A stretch of 64,000 bases of DNA from Parasulfitobacter algicola (GCF_013315265.1 NZ_JABUFE010000002.1:62001-126000), one strand, 5' to 3'. Positions 26,389 through 35,250 are shown, counted from the first letter of the stretch. The notes: a model not told the origin generated them from the sequence alone. A program made the numbers and translations.

Positions 26389-26414
26389 AACGTCTTGACG
26401 ATCTGTATTGTTCC
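26389..26414 (-). promoter_or_regulatory. EcfG-type promoter for dps
   Basis: Minus strand: GGAAC at 26414-26410, 17-base spacer, CGTT at 26392-26389. Implied leader about 23 bases, containing the ribosome site. Confidence 0.8.
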
Positions 26415-26415
26415 A

Positions 26416-28059
26416 TCAGGCTGCAGGTTTTTCGGCGTCAACGGATGGTGGTTGCAAGTCATTCCCGTAATCAATCGCCAAGGTTATCAAAACCGGTCCA
26501 GTGGCTGCCTTTGCATCTTTCAGTATTCCTTCAAGCTGGCTAAATTGATCGACAGGTATGTGCTGCCATCCAAAGGCCTTTGCCAAATAACCCCAGTCTG
26601 GATTTTCAAAAGACAGCTCTGTGTGTGTGTCGGCGTCAGCTTCCTGTTTGGCCTTTATCAGACCATAGCCTTTGTCTTCCCAAACCATCACCGTGACAGG
26701 CAGATCAAGCCGTGCTGCCGTTTCCATATCCTGGACATTCATCATAAAATCACCATCGCCACAGATGGCCATGACATGTCCTGTATCCTGCAAGTCCGCC
26801 GCTGCGATGACGCCGGGTAAAGCAAGCCCCATACCGGCCAATCCATTGGCGATTATAACCTGGCCTGCACGTTTTGGCGCAAGGTTACGGGCAACTTTCA
26901 GTTTATGTGTTCCAACACCGGAAATAATCCAATCATCAGTTTCCAGTTGTTGTTCCACGACGGCCAACACATCTTCGGCACGCATGACATCAGCATCAGA
27001 TGCGGTCAGACAGGTTGCGCGATCAGATCGCATACGGTTTTGCACATCCGCAACCTCTGACCACAAATCCCATTGATGGCCCGATAATGCTGCGACCAAA
27101 CCTTTCAGCGTTGCAGACAGCGACCCTGTCACATCGCAGGATATCGCCCAACCCACGTCTATCGCTGCTGGTGTTTCTGCAAGGTGCAACACCGGCACAC
27201 GACCGCCGTTGGTTAATTTGGATGGTGAATATTCAATTGGATCAAACCCAATCGCGATAATCAGGTCGGCCGACCCCAATGCCGTGTCAATGTGATCTTC
27301 GTAAGGTTGCCCAAGGGAAAATATGTTCAATTCATGATCGGCAGGCAGCAAGCCCTTGCCCATGAACGATGTTGCAACAGGTAACTTCAGGCTTTCTGCG
27401 AAATACTGCAACTGATCATGCGCCTGCGCACGTACAACGCCTGCCCCCGCAACCACAATAGGCTGACTTGATCCACGTAAAAGCTGTGCAGCTGCCAAAA
27501 CCGCTTTAGGGTCAGGCAAACCCATTTTGGGGAACGTGACTGTGATCGGGGATGCATCAACGTCTGTACCGGCGACATCGACCGGCAACGAAAGGTGAAC
27601 AGCACCGGGGCGTTCAGCGCAGGCAACACGAACAGCTTCCGCGACGGTTCCCGGAATAGACTGCGTGTTCAGTATTGTTTGCGACATCTTCGTAATGGGC
27701 TTGAACAAGGCGTCTAGATCAATCACCTGGTGGCTTTCCGACATCTGCATCCGGCCAACTTCGCCTTGGGCAGAGATCGCAACAAGTGGCACAAAATCAA
27801 GCGTGGCGTCCGCAACGCCAGTCACTAAATTCGTAGCACCAGGTCCAAGGGTCGCCAAACACCCTGCGGGCTTGCCCGTCATGCGTCCATAAACGGATGC
27901 CATGAAAGCAGCAGCCTGTTCGTGGCGCACCAGAACAAATCGTATATCAGATTGATCAATGGCCAGCATAAGGTCAGTGTTTTCTTCGCCGGGAATGCCG
28001 TAAATAACTTCTATTCCAGCGGCTTGCAGACATTTTACGAAAAGCTCAGCACCTGTCAT
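26416..28059 (-). CDS. Acetolactate synthase large-subunit-like ThDP enzyme
   Basis: 547 residues of the acetohydroxyacid synthase family. The activating Glu is E47 in VRHEQAAAFMA, followed by ATLGPGATNLVTG. The ThDP/Mg site is GDGDFMMNVQD, and the usual NN about 30 residues later is replaced by WEDKGYG. No regulatory small subunit is adjacent, which resembles catabolic AlsS-type enzymes more than IlvB/IlvI. It likely forms acetolactate from pyruvate. Its ATG overlaps the gdhA stop by one base (TAATG), placing it in an operon with glutamate dehydrogenase behind an EcfG-like promoter. Its stop lies 2 bases from the dps promoter. Confidence 0.85.
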   Translation of the reverse strand: MTGAELFVKCLQAAGIEVIYGIPGEENTDLMLAIDQSDIRFVLVRHEQAAAFMASVYGRMTGKPAGCLATLGPGATNLVTGVADATLDFVPLVAISAQGEVGRMQMSESHQVIDLDALFKPITKMSQTILNTQSIPGTVAEAVRVACAERPGAVHLSLPVDVAGTDVDASPITVTFPKMGLPDPKAVLAAAQLLRGSSQPIVVAGAGVVRAQAHDQLQYFAESLKLPVATSFMGKGLLPADHELNIFSLGQPYEDHIDTALGSADLIIAIGFDPIEYSPSKLTNGGRVPVLHLAETPAAIDVGWAISCDVTGSLSATLKGLVAALSGHQWDLWSEVADVQNRMRSDRATCLTASDADVMRAEDVLAVVEQQLETDDWIISGVGTHKLKVARNLAPKRAGQVIIANGLAGMGLALPGVIAAADLQDTGHVMAICGDGDFMMNVQDMETAARLDLPVTVMVWEDKGYGLIKAKQEADADTHTELSFENPDWGYLAKAFGWQHIPVDQFSQLEGILKDAKAATGPVLITLAIDYGNDLQPPSVDAEKPAA

Positions 28060-29402
28060 TATATCACCCCATAAGCCGTCATAGCATCTGCGACCTTGCG
28101 ATATGCCGCGATATTTGCGCCACGGCGGTAGTTTATGAAATTACCATCACGGCCTTCGCCCGCTGCGCGATGATGTATGCCTTTCATTATATCCTTCAAG
28201 GCCGTGTCGATTTGCTCTGATGATTGAAACTGTCCATGGGCGTTCTGGCTCATCTCAAGTCCAGAAATGGCAACACCGCCCGCATTTGCAGCTTTGCCAG
28301 GTGCATAGTGAATATTTTCATCAGCAACCAATTGCGCAGCGCCAGCCGTCAAAGGCATGTTTGCCCCTTCAGCAATAATCTTAGCCCCTGCATCCAACGC
28401 ATCTTTGGCGTGGGATTTATGCATCTCATTTTGGGTGGCACAGGGCAAAACAATGTCAGCGCCAAGACCCCATGGCAAAGCGTTTTCTTTGAATGTCAGT
28501 CCAAGGCTTAATGGCGGATCAGCAACGTCTTCACCTGCCGCTTTGCGATCTTGCACCCATTTGACAGCGTCTTGACCAAAGCCATCTTCATTTACCAATG
28601 TGCCGCTTGTGTCCGACAAACTGATGACTTTGGCCCCTTCGCAAATGGCTTTTTCCGCAGCATGGGTGGCAACATTTCCTTTTCCGGAAATGACAATTCG
28701 CTTGCCTTCAATGCTTTGGCCCTGTTCCGCCAGCATATTCTGCACAAAATAAATCAGCCCATAACCAGTGGCCTCAACCCGCATCGCGCTTCCACCAAAG
28801 GCTTGTCCCTTGCCCGTAATCGCGCCATGAAACTGACCTTCGTGGCGTTTATATGCCCCGAACAGAAACCCAATCTCGCGCGTGCCGACATTGATATCTC
28901 CCGCAGGCACATCGCGATCTGGTCCAATATGATGACTAAGCTCGGCCATGAAGGCCTGGCAAAATCGCATGATCTCGCGTGTGGATCGCCCTTTGGGATT
29001 AAAGTCAGATCCGCCTTTACCGCCCCCCAAAGGCAGACCAGTCAGTGCATTCTTGAAAACCTGCTCAAAACCCAAAAACTTCAAGATCGATGGACCGACT
29101 GTAGGATGAAAGCGAATACCACCTTTATAAGGCCCTATGGCATTTGACATCTGCACGCGCCAGCCACGGTTAATCTGAACTTCGCCGTTATCGTCTTCCC
29201 AAGTTACGCGAAATCCAATGATACGATCAGGTTCGGATAAACGTTCCAGCACTTTGGCAGCTGCATAATCACTGTGTGCTTTTTCGATTGTAATGACATC
29301 TTCTGCCACTTCCTGCACAGCTTGCAAGAATGCATCCTGCCCTTCATTGCGATCTTTCACCGCTTTCATAAAATCACGAACTAAAACTTGACGATCTGTC
29401 AT
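28059..29402 (-). CDS. gdhA: NADP-type glutamate dehydrogenase
   Basis: 447 residues, the length of the hexameric GdhA of the E. coli type. It reversibly aminates 2-oxoglutarate. The signature PLGGGKGGSDFNPKG contains catalytic K129. Substrate-binding residues lie in GPYKGGIRFHP, and the dinucleotide domain begins near GKRIVISGKGNVATHAAEKA. The start at 29402 follows AAAGG; the frame extending to 29600 crosses the promoter and the neighbouring gene. A near-consensus EcfG promoter precedes it. The window also encodes GOGAT at 54.7-63.5 kb, so the cell has both ammonium assimilation routes. Confidence 0.95.
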   Translation of the reverse strand: MTDRQVLVRDFMKAVKDRNEGQDAFLQAVQEVAEDVITIEKAHSDYAAAKVLERLSEPDRIIGFRVTWEDDNGEVQINRGWRVQMSNAIGPYKGGIRFHPTVGPSILKFLGFEQVFKNALTGLPLGGGKGGSDFNPKGRSTREIMRFCQAFMAELSHHIGPDRDVPAGDINVGTREIGFLFGAYKRHEGQFHGAITGKGQAFGGSAMRVEATGYGLIYFVQNMLAEQGQSIEGKRIVISGKGNVATHAAEKAICEGAKVISLSDTSGTLVNEDGFGQDAVKWVQDRKAAGEDVADPPLSLGLTFKENALPWGLGADIVLPCATQNEMHKSHAKDALDAGAKIIAEGANMPLTAGAAQLVADENIHYAPGKAANAGGVAISGLEMSQNAHGQFQSSEQIDTALKDIMKGIHHRAAGEGRDGNFINYRRGANIAAYRKVADAMTAYGVI

Positions 29403-29450
29403 AGATTCACTGCCTTTCAGGCACGCCTTTTTTTGCGCGCATTGAAGCAT

Positions 29451-29476
29451 AACCCACAAGTCGTCGGAATAGTTCC
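29451..29476 (-). promoter_or_regulatory. Near-consensus EcfG promoter for gdhA
   Basis: Minus strand: GGAAC at 29476-29472, 17-base spacer, GGTT at 29454-29451 (one mismatch in the -10). Implied leader about 42 bases. Confidence 0.5.
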
Positions 29477-29481
29477 CGTAT

Positions 29482-29844
29482 TTATTCAGCGGATATCTTG
29501 CAAAGATTTTGGATAATCTCACTAATTGAATCAGTTGTGAAAGGCATTTCAACAAAGGTGCAGTTGAAATGATCTGATGTTTCGTAACGATCTTCATCAC
29601 GTATTATCAAAACATGCCCGCTGCACTGAACAATCTTTTCCGCCAAGCCGGACTTTTGAATGTCAGCCGGGCGCGCATTTACAAATGCAGCTGTTAAATC
29701 ATCAATCTTCTCAAGCGCTGCCAAAGCAGCTTCCTGCGTTTCGCAGACCGTAACCACCGAACCCGGTGCAGAAGCCATAACAATTTCACTTAGATCGCGC
29801 GCAACAAATGGGTTAGGCTCAAGGATAAGAAAGTTTAAAGACAT
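29482..29844 (-). CDS. Degenerate receiver-domain protein (pseudo-response regulator)
   Basis: 120 residues with a CheY-like layout but lost chemistry. It begins LNFLILEPNPFVARDLSEIV, the pattern of receivers near HWE kinases. The expected phospho-acceptor is replaced by Asn in AAFVNARPAD, and the Lys before the conserved Pro is Met (FVEMPFT rather than KPF). It should therefore be unable to be phosphorylated normally and may be a constitutive binding partner in stress signalling; that is inference. It lies upstream of gdhA and is divergent from the Crp/Fnr gene. I see no EcfG promoter in front of it. Confidence 0.65.
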   Translation of the reverse strand: MSLNFLILEPNPFVARDLSEIVMASAPGSVVTVCETQEAALAALEKIDDLTAAFVNARPADIQKSGLAEKIVQCSGHVLIIRDEDRYETSDHFNCTFVEMPFTTDSISEIIQNLCKISAE

Positions 29845-29873
29845 ATTTTAGCCCCCACCAAAAAATAAGGTAT

Positions 29874-29898
29874 GGAACAATCTTGATGCCGCCGCATT
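29874..29898 (+). promoter_or_regulatory. Weak EcfG-like promoter before the Crp/Fnr gene
   Basis: GGAAC at 29874-29878, 16-base spacer, CATT at 29895-29898 (one mismatch to CGTT at the G). Suggestive because of its position only. Confidence 0.3.
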
Positions 29899-29929
29899 TA
29901 ACTATGACATAGAAGAAAGATTTTTTGTT

Positions 29930-30658
29930 ATGACAACTGACTGCAACCGATGCCCACTTAGGAAATTGCCCGCTTTTGTGGAATTCAACCGCAATGACCT
30001 TTCTTTTATGCAGAAATTCAAATCTGGTGAACTAACAATTGATCCTAAAACCCCCCTTTTAATGGAAGGATCAAACAGCCCACAGCTTTTCACTTCCTTG
30101 CGCGGTATGGGTCTTCGGTACAAAACTTTAGAAGATGGACAACGGCAGGTCATCAATTTTGTGTTTCCAGGGGATTTCATTGGCATGCAGGCGGCAGTCA
30201 TGGGGGAAATGTGTCATTCGGTTGAAGCGACAACATCCATGACATTATGTGTTTTTAACCGTTCAGAGTTTTGGAATTTTTTCAAAGAAAACCCAGAACG
30301 CGCATTTGATTTAACGTGGCTTTCTGCCGTTGAAGAACACTTTTTGGGTGAGGCACTGACGTCGATCGGACAACGCACCGCGATGCAAGCAATGTCTTGG
30401 GCATTTGTTCGAATATTCCTGCGCGGACAATCCTTGGGTATGGTTGAAAATGCAGTTATGCCGCTTCCTTATAAGCAACAGGATATCGCAGATGCACTTG
30501 GGCTTTCGCTGGTGCACACGAATAAAACACTGGCCAAATTACGGGATCTTCAGTTGGCGTCATGGTCAGATGGTGTTTTGCAGATCAATGACTTGGAGGC
30601 ACTGGCCGAAATTGCCCATACATCATCAGACCCATTGCCAGAACGCCCTTTGATATAA
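29930..30658 (+). CDS. Crp/Fnr family transcriptional regulator
   Basis: 242 residues. An N-terminal CNRCPLR (Cys 5 and 8) precedes a cyclic-nucleotide-binding-like beta roll (~25-120, with GQRQVINFVFPGDFIGMQ). The C-terminal winged helix contains LPYKQQDIADALGLSLVHTNKTLAKL as the HTH. The two N-terminal cysteines recall FNR-type sensors, but I do not see a complete four-Cys cluster, so the signal (oxygen, redox, NO or none) is open. The stop overlaps the MATE start by one base (TAATG), suggesting co-expression with the efflux pump. Confidence 0.88.
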   Translation: MTTDCNRCPLRKLPAFVEFNRNDLSFMQKFKSGELTIDPKTPLLMEGSNSPQLFTSLRGMGLRYKTLEDGQRQVINFVFPGDFIGMQAAVMGEMCHSVEATTSMTLCVFNRSEFWNFFKENPERAFDLTWLSAVEEHFLGEALTSIGQRTAMQAMSWAFVRIFLRGQSLGMVENAVMPLPYKQQDIADALGLSLVHTNKTLAKLRDLQLASWSDGVLQINDLEALAEIAHTSSDPLPERPLI

Positions 30659-32034
30659 TGGCATCAAAAGATCTGACCAAAGGGCCCGTTTGGAAGGCCC
30701 TGGCAAGCGTATCAGCGCCAATGTCTTTTGGCATATTAGCCGTTCTAAGTGTTGGCATTGCTGATGCTTATTTTCTTGGGCAATTGGGTGGTGCGCCCTT
30801 GGCGGCGGTTGGCTTCGTCTACCCCGTTACAACCGCAATTACGTCCTTGGCTATTGGTCTGTCAGCCGGTGCAAACGCTGCAATATCGCAAAGCCTGGGG
30901 CGCGGTGATGATACGGCCGAAACCAGTCGTCTGGCATTTCATGCATTTGGACTTGGTATAATATTATCGATCATGGTCGCCTTCCTGTTTGCACTTGCCG
31001 GACAATATTTATTCAAGGCAATGGGTGCAAATGGGCAGGTGCTGGAAGAAACAAAGAAATATCTTCCATTCTGGTCATTATCGTTTCCTTTTCTTGTTGT
31101 GATGATGATTACAAATTCGATCTTTCGGGCGAATGGTGACGGCGGAACATCTGCTGTCATCATGATATTGGCAGCCCTTATCAACATTGCGTTGACCCCA
31201 TTGTTTATATTCGGGTGGGCCAGCATACCAGCAATGGGTACGGCAGGTGCGGCATTTGCGACAGCGATTGCACAAGCGACAGCGGCGTTCGTTGCCGTCG
31301 GATATGCAATTTTCACCAAGACTGTGATTTTATGCGGCAATCCAATGAAAAACCTGATGCAATCCATTAAACAGGTAATGGCAGTTGGGCTGCCTGCATC
31401 GTTTTCCAATGCAATCAATCCAGCCGGAATGGCGCTGGTCACGGCAGCCGTTGCCACCCTGGGTGACGCCGCTGTGGCAGGTTTCGGGGCCGCAGCACGT
31501 GTCCAATCCATAGCAATCGTTGCACTGCTTGCTTTATCTGCTGGTATTGGCCCGGTGGTTGGGCAGAACTGGGGCGCTGAGCGTCAGGACCGCGCCCGTG
31601 AAGCCGTTCGCCTGTCTTGGACATTTTGCGTCATATACGGGATTGTCATTGCAATTATATTAACCGCTTTTTCAACGCTGATTGCAGATACAATCGCGTC
31701 TGATCCCGAGGCCGCGGAGTACACGGCACGTTATCTTCAAGTTGTTGGTTGGAGCTTGTTTGGATATGGCATCCTTGTCACGGCAAATGCCGCCATGAAT
31801 GCGCGGTCAAAGGCGGTCCATTCAATGGGATTGAGTCTGGCGCGCATATTTGCCATCTATCTGCCGCTGGCTTGGCTGGGCGTGTGGATGTTTGGATATA
31901 TGGGTATTCTTGGCGCAACAGTATTAGGTAATATTTTCGCGGTTTTCGGTGCGATAATCACTGGAATAGCGACAGGGCTAGTCAAGATAGACAATACGTT
32001 CCTGCAGCGTTCGGCAAATTGGTTAAAAAACTAA
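30658..32034 (+). CDS. MATE family efflux transporter
   Basis: 458 residues with twelve hydrophobic helices in two MATE repeats. The N-terminal SFGILAVLSVGIADAYFLGQLG and the mid-protein AVGLPASFSNAINPAGMA are typical. MATE pumps expel cationic drugs or metabolites in exchange for Na+ or H+. Coupling to the Crp/Fnr gene by TAATG suggests joint regulation. Its last four bases overlap the convergent topoisomerase gene. The substrate is unknown. Confidence 0.92.
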   Translation: MASKDLTKGPVWKALASVSAPMSFGILAVLSVGIADAYFLGQLGGAPLAAVGFVYPVTTAITSLAIGLSAGANAAISQSLGRGDDTAETSRLAFHAFGLGIILSIMVAFLFALAGQYLFKAMGANGQVLEETKKYLPFWSLSFPFLVVMMITNSIFRANGDGGTSAVIMILAALINIALTPLFIFGWASIPAMGTAGAAFATAIAQATAAFVAVGYAIFTKTVILCGNPMKNLMQSIKQVMAVGLPASFSNAINPAGMALVTAAVATLGDAAVAGFGAAARVQSIAIVALLALSAGIGPVVGQNWGAERQDRAREAVRLSWTFCVIYGIVIAIILTAFSTLIADTIASDPEAAEYTARYLQVVGWSLFGYGILVTANAAMNARSKAVHSMGLSLARIFAIYLPLAWLGVWMFGYMGILGATVLGNIFAVFGAIITGIATGLVKIDNTFLQRSANWLKN

Positions 32035-33026
32035 GACAAGAACGTCAGAAGTTCAGCTTCGCCCTGTCTTAAGCCTGATATGGATGATGGCTTTAGCGCT
32101 TTCAGCCATCGCGCATGTTGATCTTTGTTCAGATCCGAAAGGGCAATGATATCAGGATGAATATAGCTGTTGCGCGCAATCGTTGGCGTATTGTGTAATC
32201 TTTCTGCGGCAGCCGTTGCCATATCTTTTATTGTTACGGGCGCTGATGTTAAGGCCATTTGAAATGCCGCATGGGATCCATTCCATGTTCGCAATGTCTT
32301 GGCGCTGATATTTTCGCCGCATATTCCTTTTAGAACTGTTTGTACTTGTTCTGACCTGACAGCTTTGACATCGCCTTCTGAGTTGATCCATGACACCAAT
32401 TCTGGACCTGGTAAATCTTCGCTTTGTTCAAGAACACGCTGCAGTTTCTTACCTTGCAACTGCTTGGAAACCGCTTTGCCACCTTTGGCAGTATAATTCA
32501 GAATAATCTTTGACCCATCAAAATCGACATGCCTGTTGCGCAATGTTGTTGCGCCATAGCTTCCGTTATCGGCCGTGTAATCGGGATGACCAACGCGCAG
32601 TGACGCACGATCTATTAAAGCCAAGACAGCTGCTACTGCTGTTTCAACCTCTCCAACTTCGCCTGATAGACGATCATCAATCCAACGTCTTAGACTTGGT
32701 AGCGTTTCACCGAAATTTGCGAGCTGATCAAACTTACGCTGTGCCCTTTGTGCAGACCAATCTGGATGATACTGATATTGTTTTCGATTTCTATCATCAC
32801 GGCCCGTTGCTTGAAGATGGCCATTATCATGCGGTGACATCCACACATTTTGATAGGCTGGCGGCACAGCAAGTGCGTTCAAACGAGCACGCATTTTTTT
32901 GCACGCAACACGTGTGCCATCTGACGCCAAGTATGAAAATCCACGACCCCTTTTTTGCCGTGTAATTCCTGGTTTTTCGTCAGGATAATAAATTAACCCA
33001 GAGATCAACGACTGCATTGCTGACAT
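32031..33026 (-). CDS. DNA topoisomerase IB (poxvirus-type)
   Basis: 331 residues, the size of bacterial type IB topoisomerases related to the vaccinia enzyme. It nicks one strand via a 3'-phosphotyrosine and relaxes supercoils without ATP. Catalytic Tyr is Y288 in ARNSYIHP. The N-terminal domain includes FSYLASDGTRV and AVPPAYQNVWM, and basic active-site residues lie in SLRVGH and KTLRTWNG. It is the last gene of a four-gene run (channel, Rho_N-like, DUF2945, topo IB) on one strand, with 47 bases to its upstream neighbour and no promoter motif in between, so GSR control through the operon promoter is likely. Confidence 0.93.
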   Translation of the reverse strand: MSAMQSLISGLIYYPDEKPGITRQKRGRGFSYLASDGTRVACKKMRARLNALAVPPAYQNVWMSPHDNGHLQATGRDDRNRKQYQYHPDWSAQRAQRKFDQLANFGETLPSLRRWIDDRLSGEVGEVETAVAAVLALIDRASLRVGHPDYTADNGSYGATTLRNRHVDFDGSKIILNYTAKGGKAVSKQLQGKKLQRVLEQSEDLPGPELVSWINSEGDVKAVRSEQVQTVLKGICGENISAKTLRTWNGSHAAFQMALTSAPVTIKDMATAAAERLHNTPTIARNSYIHPDIIALSDLNKDQHARWLKALKPSSISGLRQGEAELLTFLS

Positions 33027-33073
33027 CGATATACTGAAGTGCTTTGAAGCGCTGACAAAATCATATCATGACT

Positions 33074-33289
33074 CTATTTTTTGCTAAGCTCACTTCCTGA
33101 TTTCAAAACCTGATCCCCGTCATTCTGTTCAACCAGATAGGCGGGGTCATCCTTTGACGCGTTTCTCGTAACTTCGGTTCCTTTCAGGGTTTTTGTGATG
33201 TCGCTTGTGTATTTTTCGACAATTTCACCCTGACCTGTCCCATTGCCCCAGTTCCATTTAACCGTATCACCCTTGGAATAATCCGACAT
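33074..33289 (-). CDS. DUF2945 / hypervirulence-associated TUDOR-like small protein
   Basis: 71 residues. It begins YSKGDTVKWNWGNGTGQGEIVEKYT, the SH3/Tudor-like beta-barrel pattern of DUF2945 proteins, and ends ASKDDPAYLVEQNDGDQVLKSGSEL, also typical. The function is unknown; these proteins recur in stress and plasmid contexts. GGAGG lies 6 bases before the ATG. It sits between a Rho_N-like protein and topoisomerase IB. Confidence 0.8.
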   Translation of the reverse strand: MSDYSKGDTVKWNWGNGTGQGEIVEKYTSDITKTLKGTEVTRNASKDDPAYLVEQNDGDQVLKSGSELSKK

Positions 33290-33332
33290 TTTACGCCTCC
33301 ATTCTTCAGCATTTATAATTCAATATGCTGCT

Positions 33333-33593
33333 TTAACGCCGCAATGCTTTGATTAGTTCAGATTTTGTCATGTCCCACCGACCTTCGATGTCCAACTCAG
33401 TAGCACGATCAAGCAGGTCATCCTTCGTCCATTCCTCGTAAGGTGGCGCCTTGCCACCTTTTTCAGAAGGCGACATGTCTCTATTGGCTTGCGCATTCGC
33501 AATTGCAGCTGATTTTTGCTTTGAATAGCCTTTATCCCGCAAGGCTTCGTATGTTTCTTCATTTTTAACTGAAGGGCCATGATCTTTGTTCAT
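33333..33593 (-). CDS. Small protein with C-terminal Rho_N/SAP-like helix pair (DUF7218-like)
   Basis: 86 residues. The N-terminal half has the KDHGPSVKNEETYEALRDKGYSK pattern seen in small stress proteins, then a Lys/Gly-rich linker. The last ~35 residues (WTKDDLLDRATELDIEGRWD, then KSELIKALR) look like a Rho_N/SAP-type helix-extended-loop-helix that can bind nucleic acid. Its ATG overlaps the channel-gene stop by one base (TGATG). Located next to a topoisomerase and below an EcfG-like promoter, a role in nucleoid or DNA protection is a guess. Confidence 0.75.
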   Translation of the reverse strand: MNKDHGPSVKNEETYEALRDKGYSKQKSAAIANAQANRDMSPSEKGGKAPPYEEWTKDDLLDRATELDIEGRWDMTKSELIKALRR

Positions 33594-34450
33594 CAATTTT
33601 CCCTTTCGCTTGCATCACTTATGAATTCGTCTTTGACTTGCCCCCAGGCCAACAGGGCGAAAATCGCTGTGCCACCTACGATATTACCTGCCAAAACCGG
33701 TAGGAAAAATCCGAATATCGCATTCATTATGCCCAGCTCACCACGTAAAAGTAGAAATGCCATTTCAACAGATCCCGCAACAACATGTGTGAAATCGCCT
33801 GCAGCAATCAGCCACGTAAAGGTCAGGATCACCATAAAGGCGGAACTTTCAGACTGTGGTAACATCCAAACAATTGCGGCAACCAAAATGCCCGCAGGAA
33901 TTGCACGCATAAAGCTTTCACCAGCCGGCATGCCGACAGCATGTTCTGATAACGACGTTATTGCCGGTAAAAGTTCAGCGGGAATTGCGCTTGTGTGGGC
34001 GTATAATGCTGCGATTGCAAAGGCCCCAACAACGTTTGCTGCAAGAACAATTGCCCACAGTCTTGCAACGCATCCGAACATTGAAAAAGTGGGTTTGACC
34101 ATAAATGGAAGAACAGTGGATATGGTGTTTTCAGTGAAAAGCTGCATACGGCCCAAAATGACCAGCAAAAATCCCAGACTGTATCCTAGGTTTTCAACCA
34201 AATAGCGCCAAGGCGCATCTGGTAGATATGTTCGAAAAATTGCTTCGCCCAGAACAGAAAAGCTGATCATGATGCCAGCGGCAATACCAGACCAGATCAA
34301 AGACCTTGTCGTGCGCTCAAGCTCTTCTTCACCGTCGCGGCGTATAACCTCATAGATCAATTTTGAAGAAAGTTTTGAAGCTGCTTCTATAGATCTACGC
34401 TCGGATTTTTTATCCAGCCTGACTATATCGTCTTTATCATTATCTGACAC
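33593..34450 (-). CDS. Formate/nitrite transporter family channel (YfdC-like)
   Basis: 285 residues. A charged ~55-residue N-terminal tail precedes six membrane helices of the FNT fold, including LLVILGRMQLFTENTI and the late NIVGGTAIFALL, both typical. The long acidic/basic N-terminus matches the YfdC branch, whose substrate is not established, rather than FocA. The start is a GTG at 34450 with GAGGG upstream. A one-mismatch EcfG promoter precedes it. It heads a four-gene operon ending in topoisomerase IB. Confidence 0.88.
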   Translation of the reverse strand: MSDNDKDDIVRLDKKSERRSIEAASKLSSKLIYEVIRRDGEEELERTTRSLIWSGIAAGIMISFSVLGEAIFRTYLPDAPWRYLVENLGYSLGFLLVILGRMQLFTENTISTVLPFMVKPTFSMFGCVARLWAIVLAANVVGAFAIAALYAHTSAIPAELLPAITSLSEHAVGMPAGESFMRAIPAGILVAAIVWMLPQSESSAFMVILTFTWLIAAGDFTHVVAGSVEMAFLLLRGELGIMNAIFGFFLPVLAGNIVGGTAIFALLAWGQVKDEFISDASEREN

Positions 34451-34485
34451 TTTTTGCCCTCGAATTCATATAACGTATCTTTTAA

Positions 34486-34510
34486 AACACCGGTTGGACC
34501 GGAAAGTTCC
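34486..34510 (-). promoter_or_regulatory. Near-consensus EcfG promoter for the channel-topoisomerase operon
   Basis: Minus strand: GGAAC at 34510-34506, 16-base spacer, TGTT at 34489-34486 (one mismatch). Implied leader about 29 bases with a ribosome site. Confidence 0.5.
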
Positions 34511-34610
34511 TCTTAAGTTTTATTCTGTTCACTTATATGGTTTATTGCACATCTTTGCCGAATAAGGCAGGGATTATCGCGATCAAAGCACTGCTGCTAA
34601 AGGATAAATC

Positions 34611-34796
34611 ATGGGTATTAATACGGAAAAAGATGTCGAAGCAAACTTGCAGATCGGTCCAACTGATCTTGGCATGGTTCGTATTTTTATCGAAGCAAAT
34701 GGTGTTGAAATTCCAATGGATTTCGAACCAGAGGAAGCGCAAGAAATCGCCGAAGAAATTTTAGCGGCTGCCAAGGCTGCAAAAGCAACAAAATAG
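34611..34796 (+). CDS. Small acidic protein (DUF6324-like)
   Basis: 61 residues: an N-terminal beta-rich part (IGPTDLGMVRIFIEANGVEIP) and a C-terminal Ala/Glu helix (EEAQEIAEEILAAAKAAK). AAAGG lies 8 bases before the ATG. Conserved small proteins of this pattern are known in Rhodobacteraceae, but the function is unknown. The stop is one base from that of the convergent mmcB. Confidence 0.7.
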   Translation: MGINTEKDVEANLQIGPTDLGMVRIFIEANGVEIPMDFEPEEAQEIAEEILAAAKAAKATK

Positions 34797-34797
34797 A

Positions 34798-35238
34798 TCA
34801 AAGATGGATCAACCCCGGATCCCGCGCATTATGCCAGCGCATAGCAGCTTGACGTGCGAATTTATGTAATAACGTTTTGCGACGCGGCGCAGACAACTTG
34901 TTTTCAGGCCCAGTTCTTATGATATCTGCATAATATGCATCTGCAATTATAATGCCGGTTTCCTCAGGCAGAAGTTCTGTCATGAAATCGCTATTAACAG
35001 CCCAGAAATATCGGTCACACCATTCAAGATAGTTTTGCCATTTTTTATCTGATTGAAAGTCATTTCTGCTGGATTTGCATTCTATAATCCAGAATTCGCC
35101 TTTGGGCCCCAACGCCATGACATCGACACGCAGGCCCGTTTTTGGTGTGAATTCTTCTATTGAAACAAAATCAAGGGACGCCAGATGGCGACACACTCCG
35201 CGTGCAAGTTCCTGGCCTGGCTTTAGTTCAAGTGTCAT
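34798..35238 (-). CDS. mmcB: MmcB family DNA repair protein
   Basis: 146 residues with a PD-(D/E)xK nuclease-like core: D39 in RVDVMALG, then E53 and K55 in IIECKSS. MmcB was first described as a DNA-damage-induced repair protein in Caulobacter. The start is the ATG at 35238. A perfect alphaproteobacterial LexA box lies 13-27 bases upstream on the coding strand, and a possible promoter (TTGCGC-N18-TATTGT) would place the transcript start at the ATG, so the mRNA may be leaderless. It is the only SOS-type gene I found in the stress region. Confidence 0.88.
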   Translation of the reverse strand: MTLELKPGQELARGVCRHLASLDFVSIEEFTPKTGLRVDVMALGPKGEFWIIECKSSRNDFQSDKKWQNYLEWCDRYFWAVNSDFMTELLPEETGIIIADAYYADIIRTGPENKLSAPRRKTLLHKFARQAAMRWHNARDPGLIHL

Positions 35239-35250
35239 ACGCAACAATAT

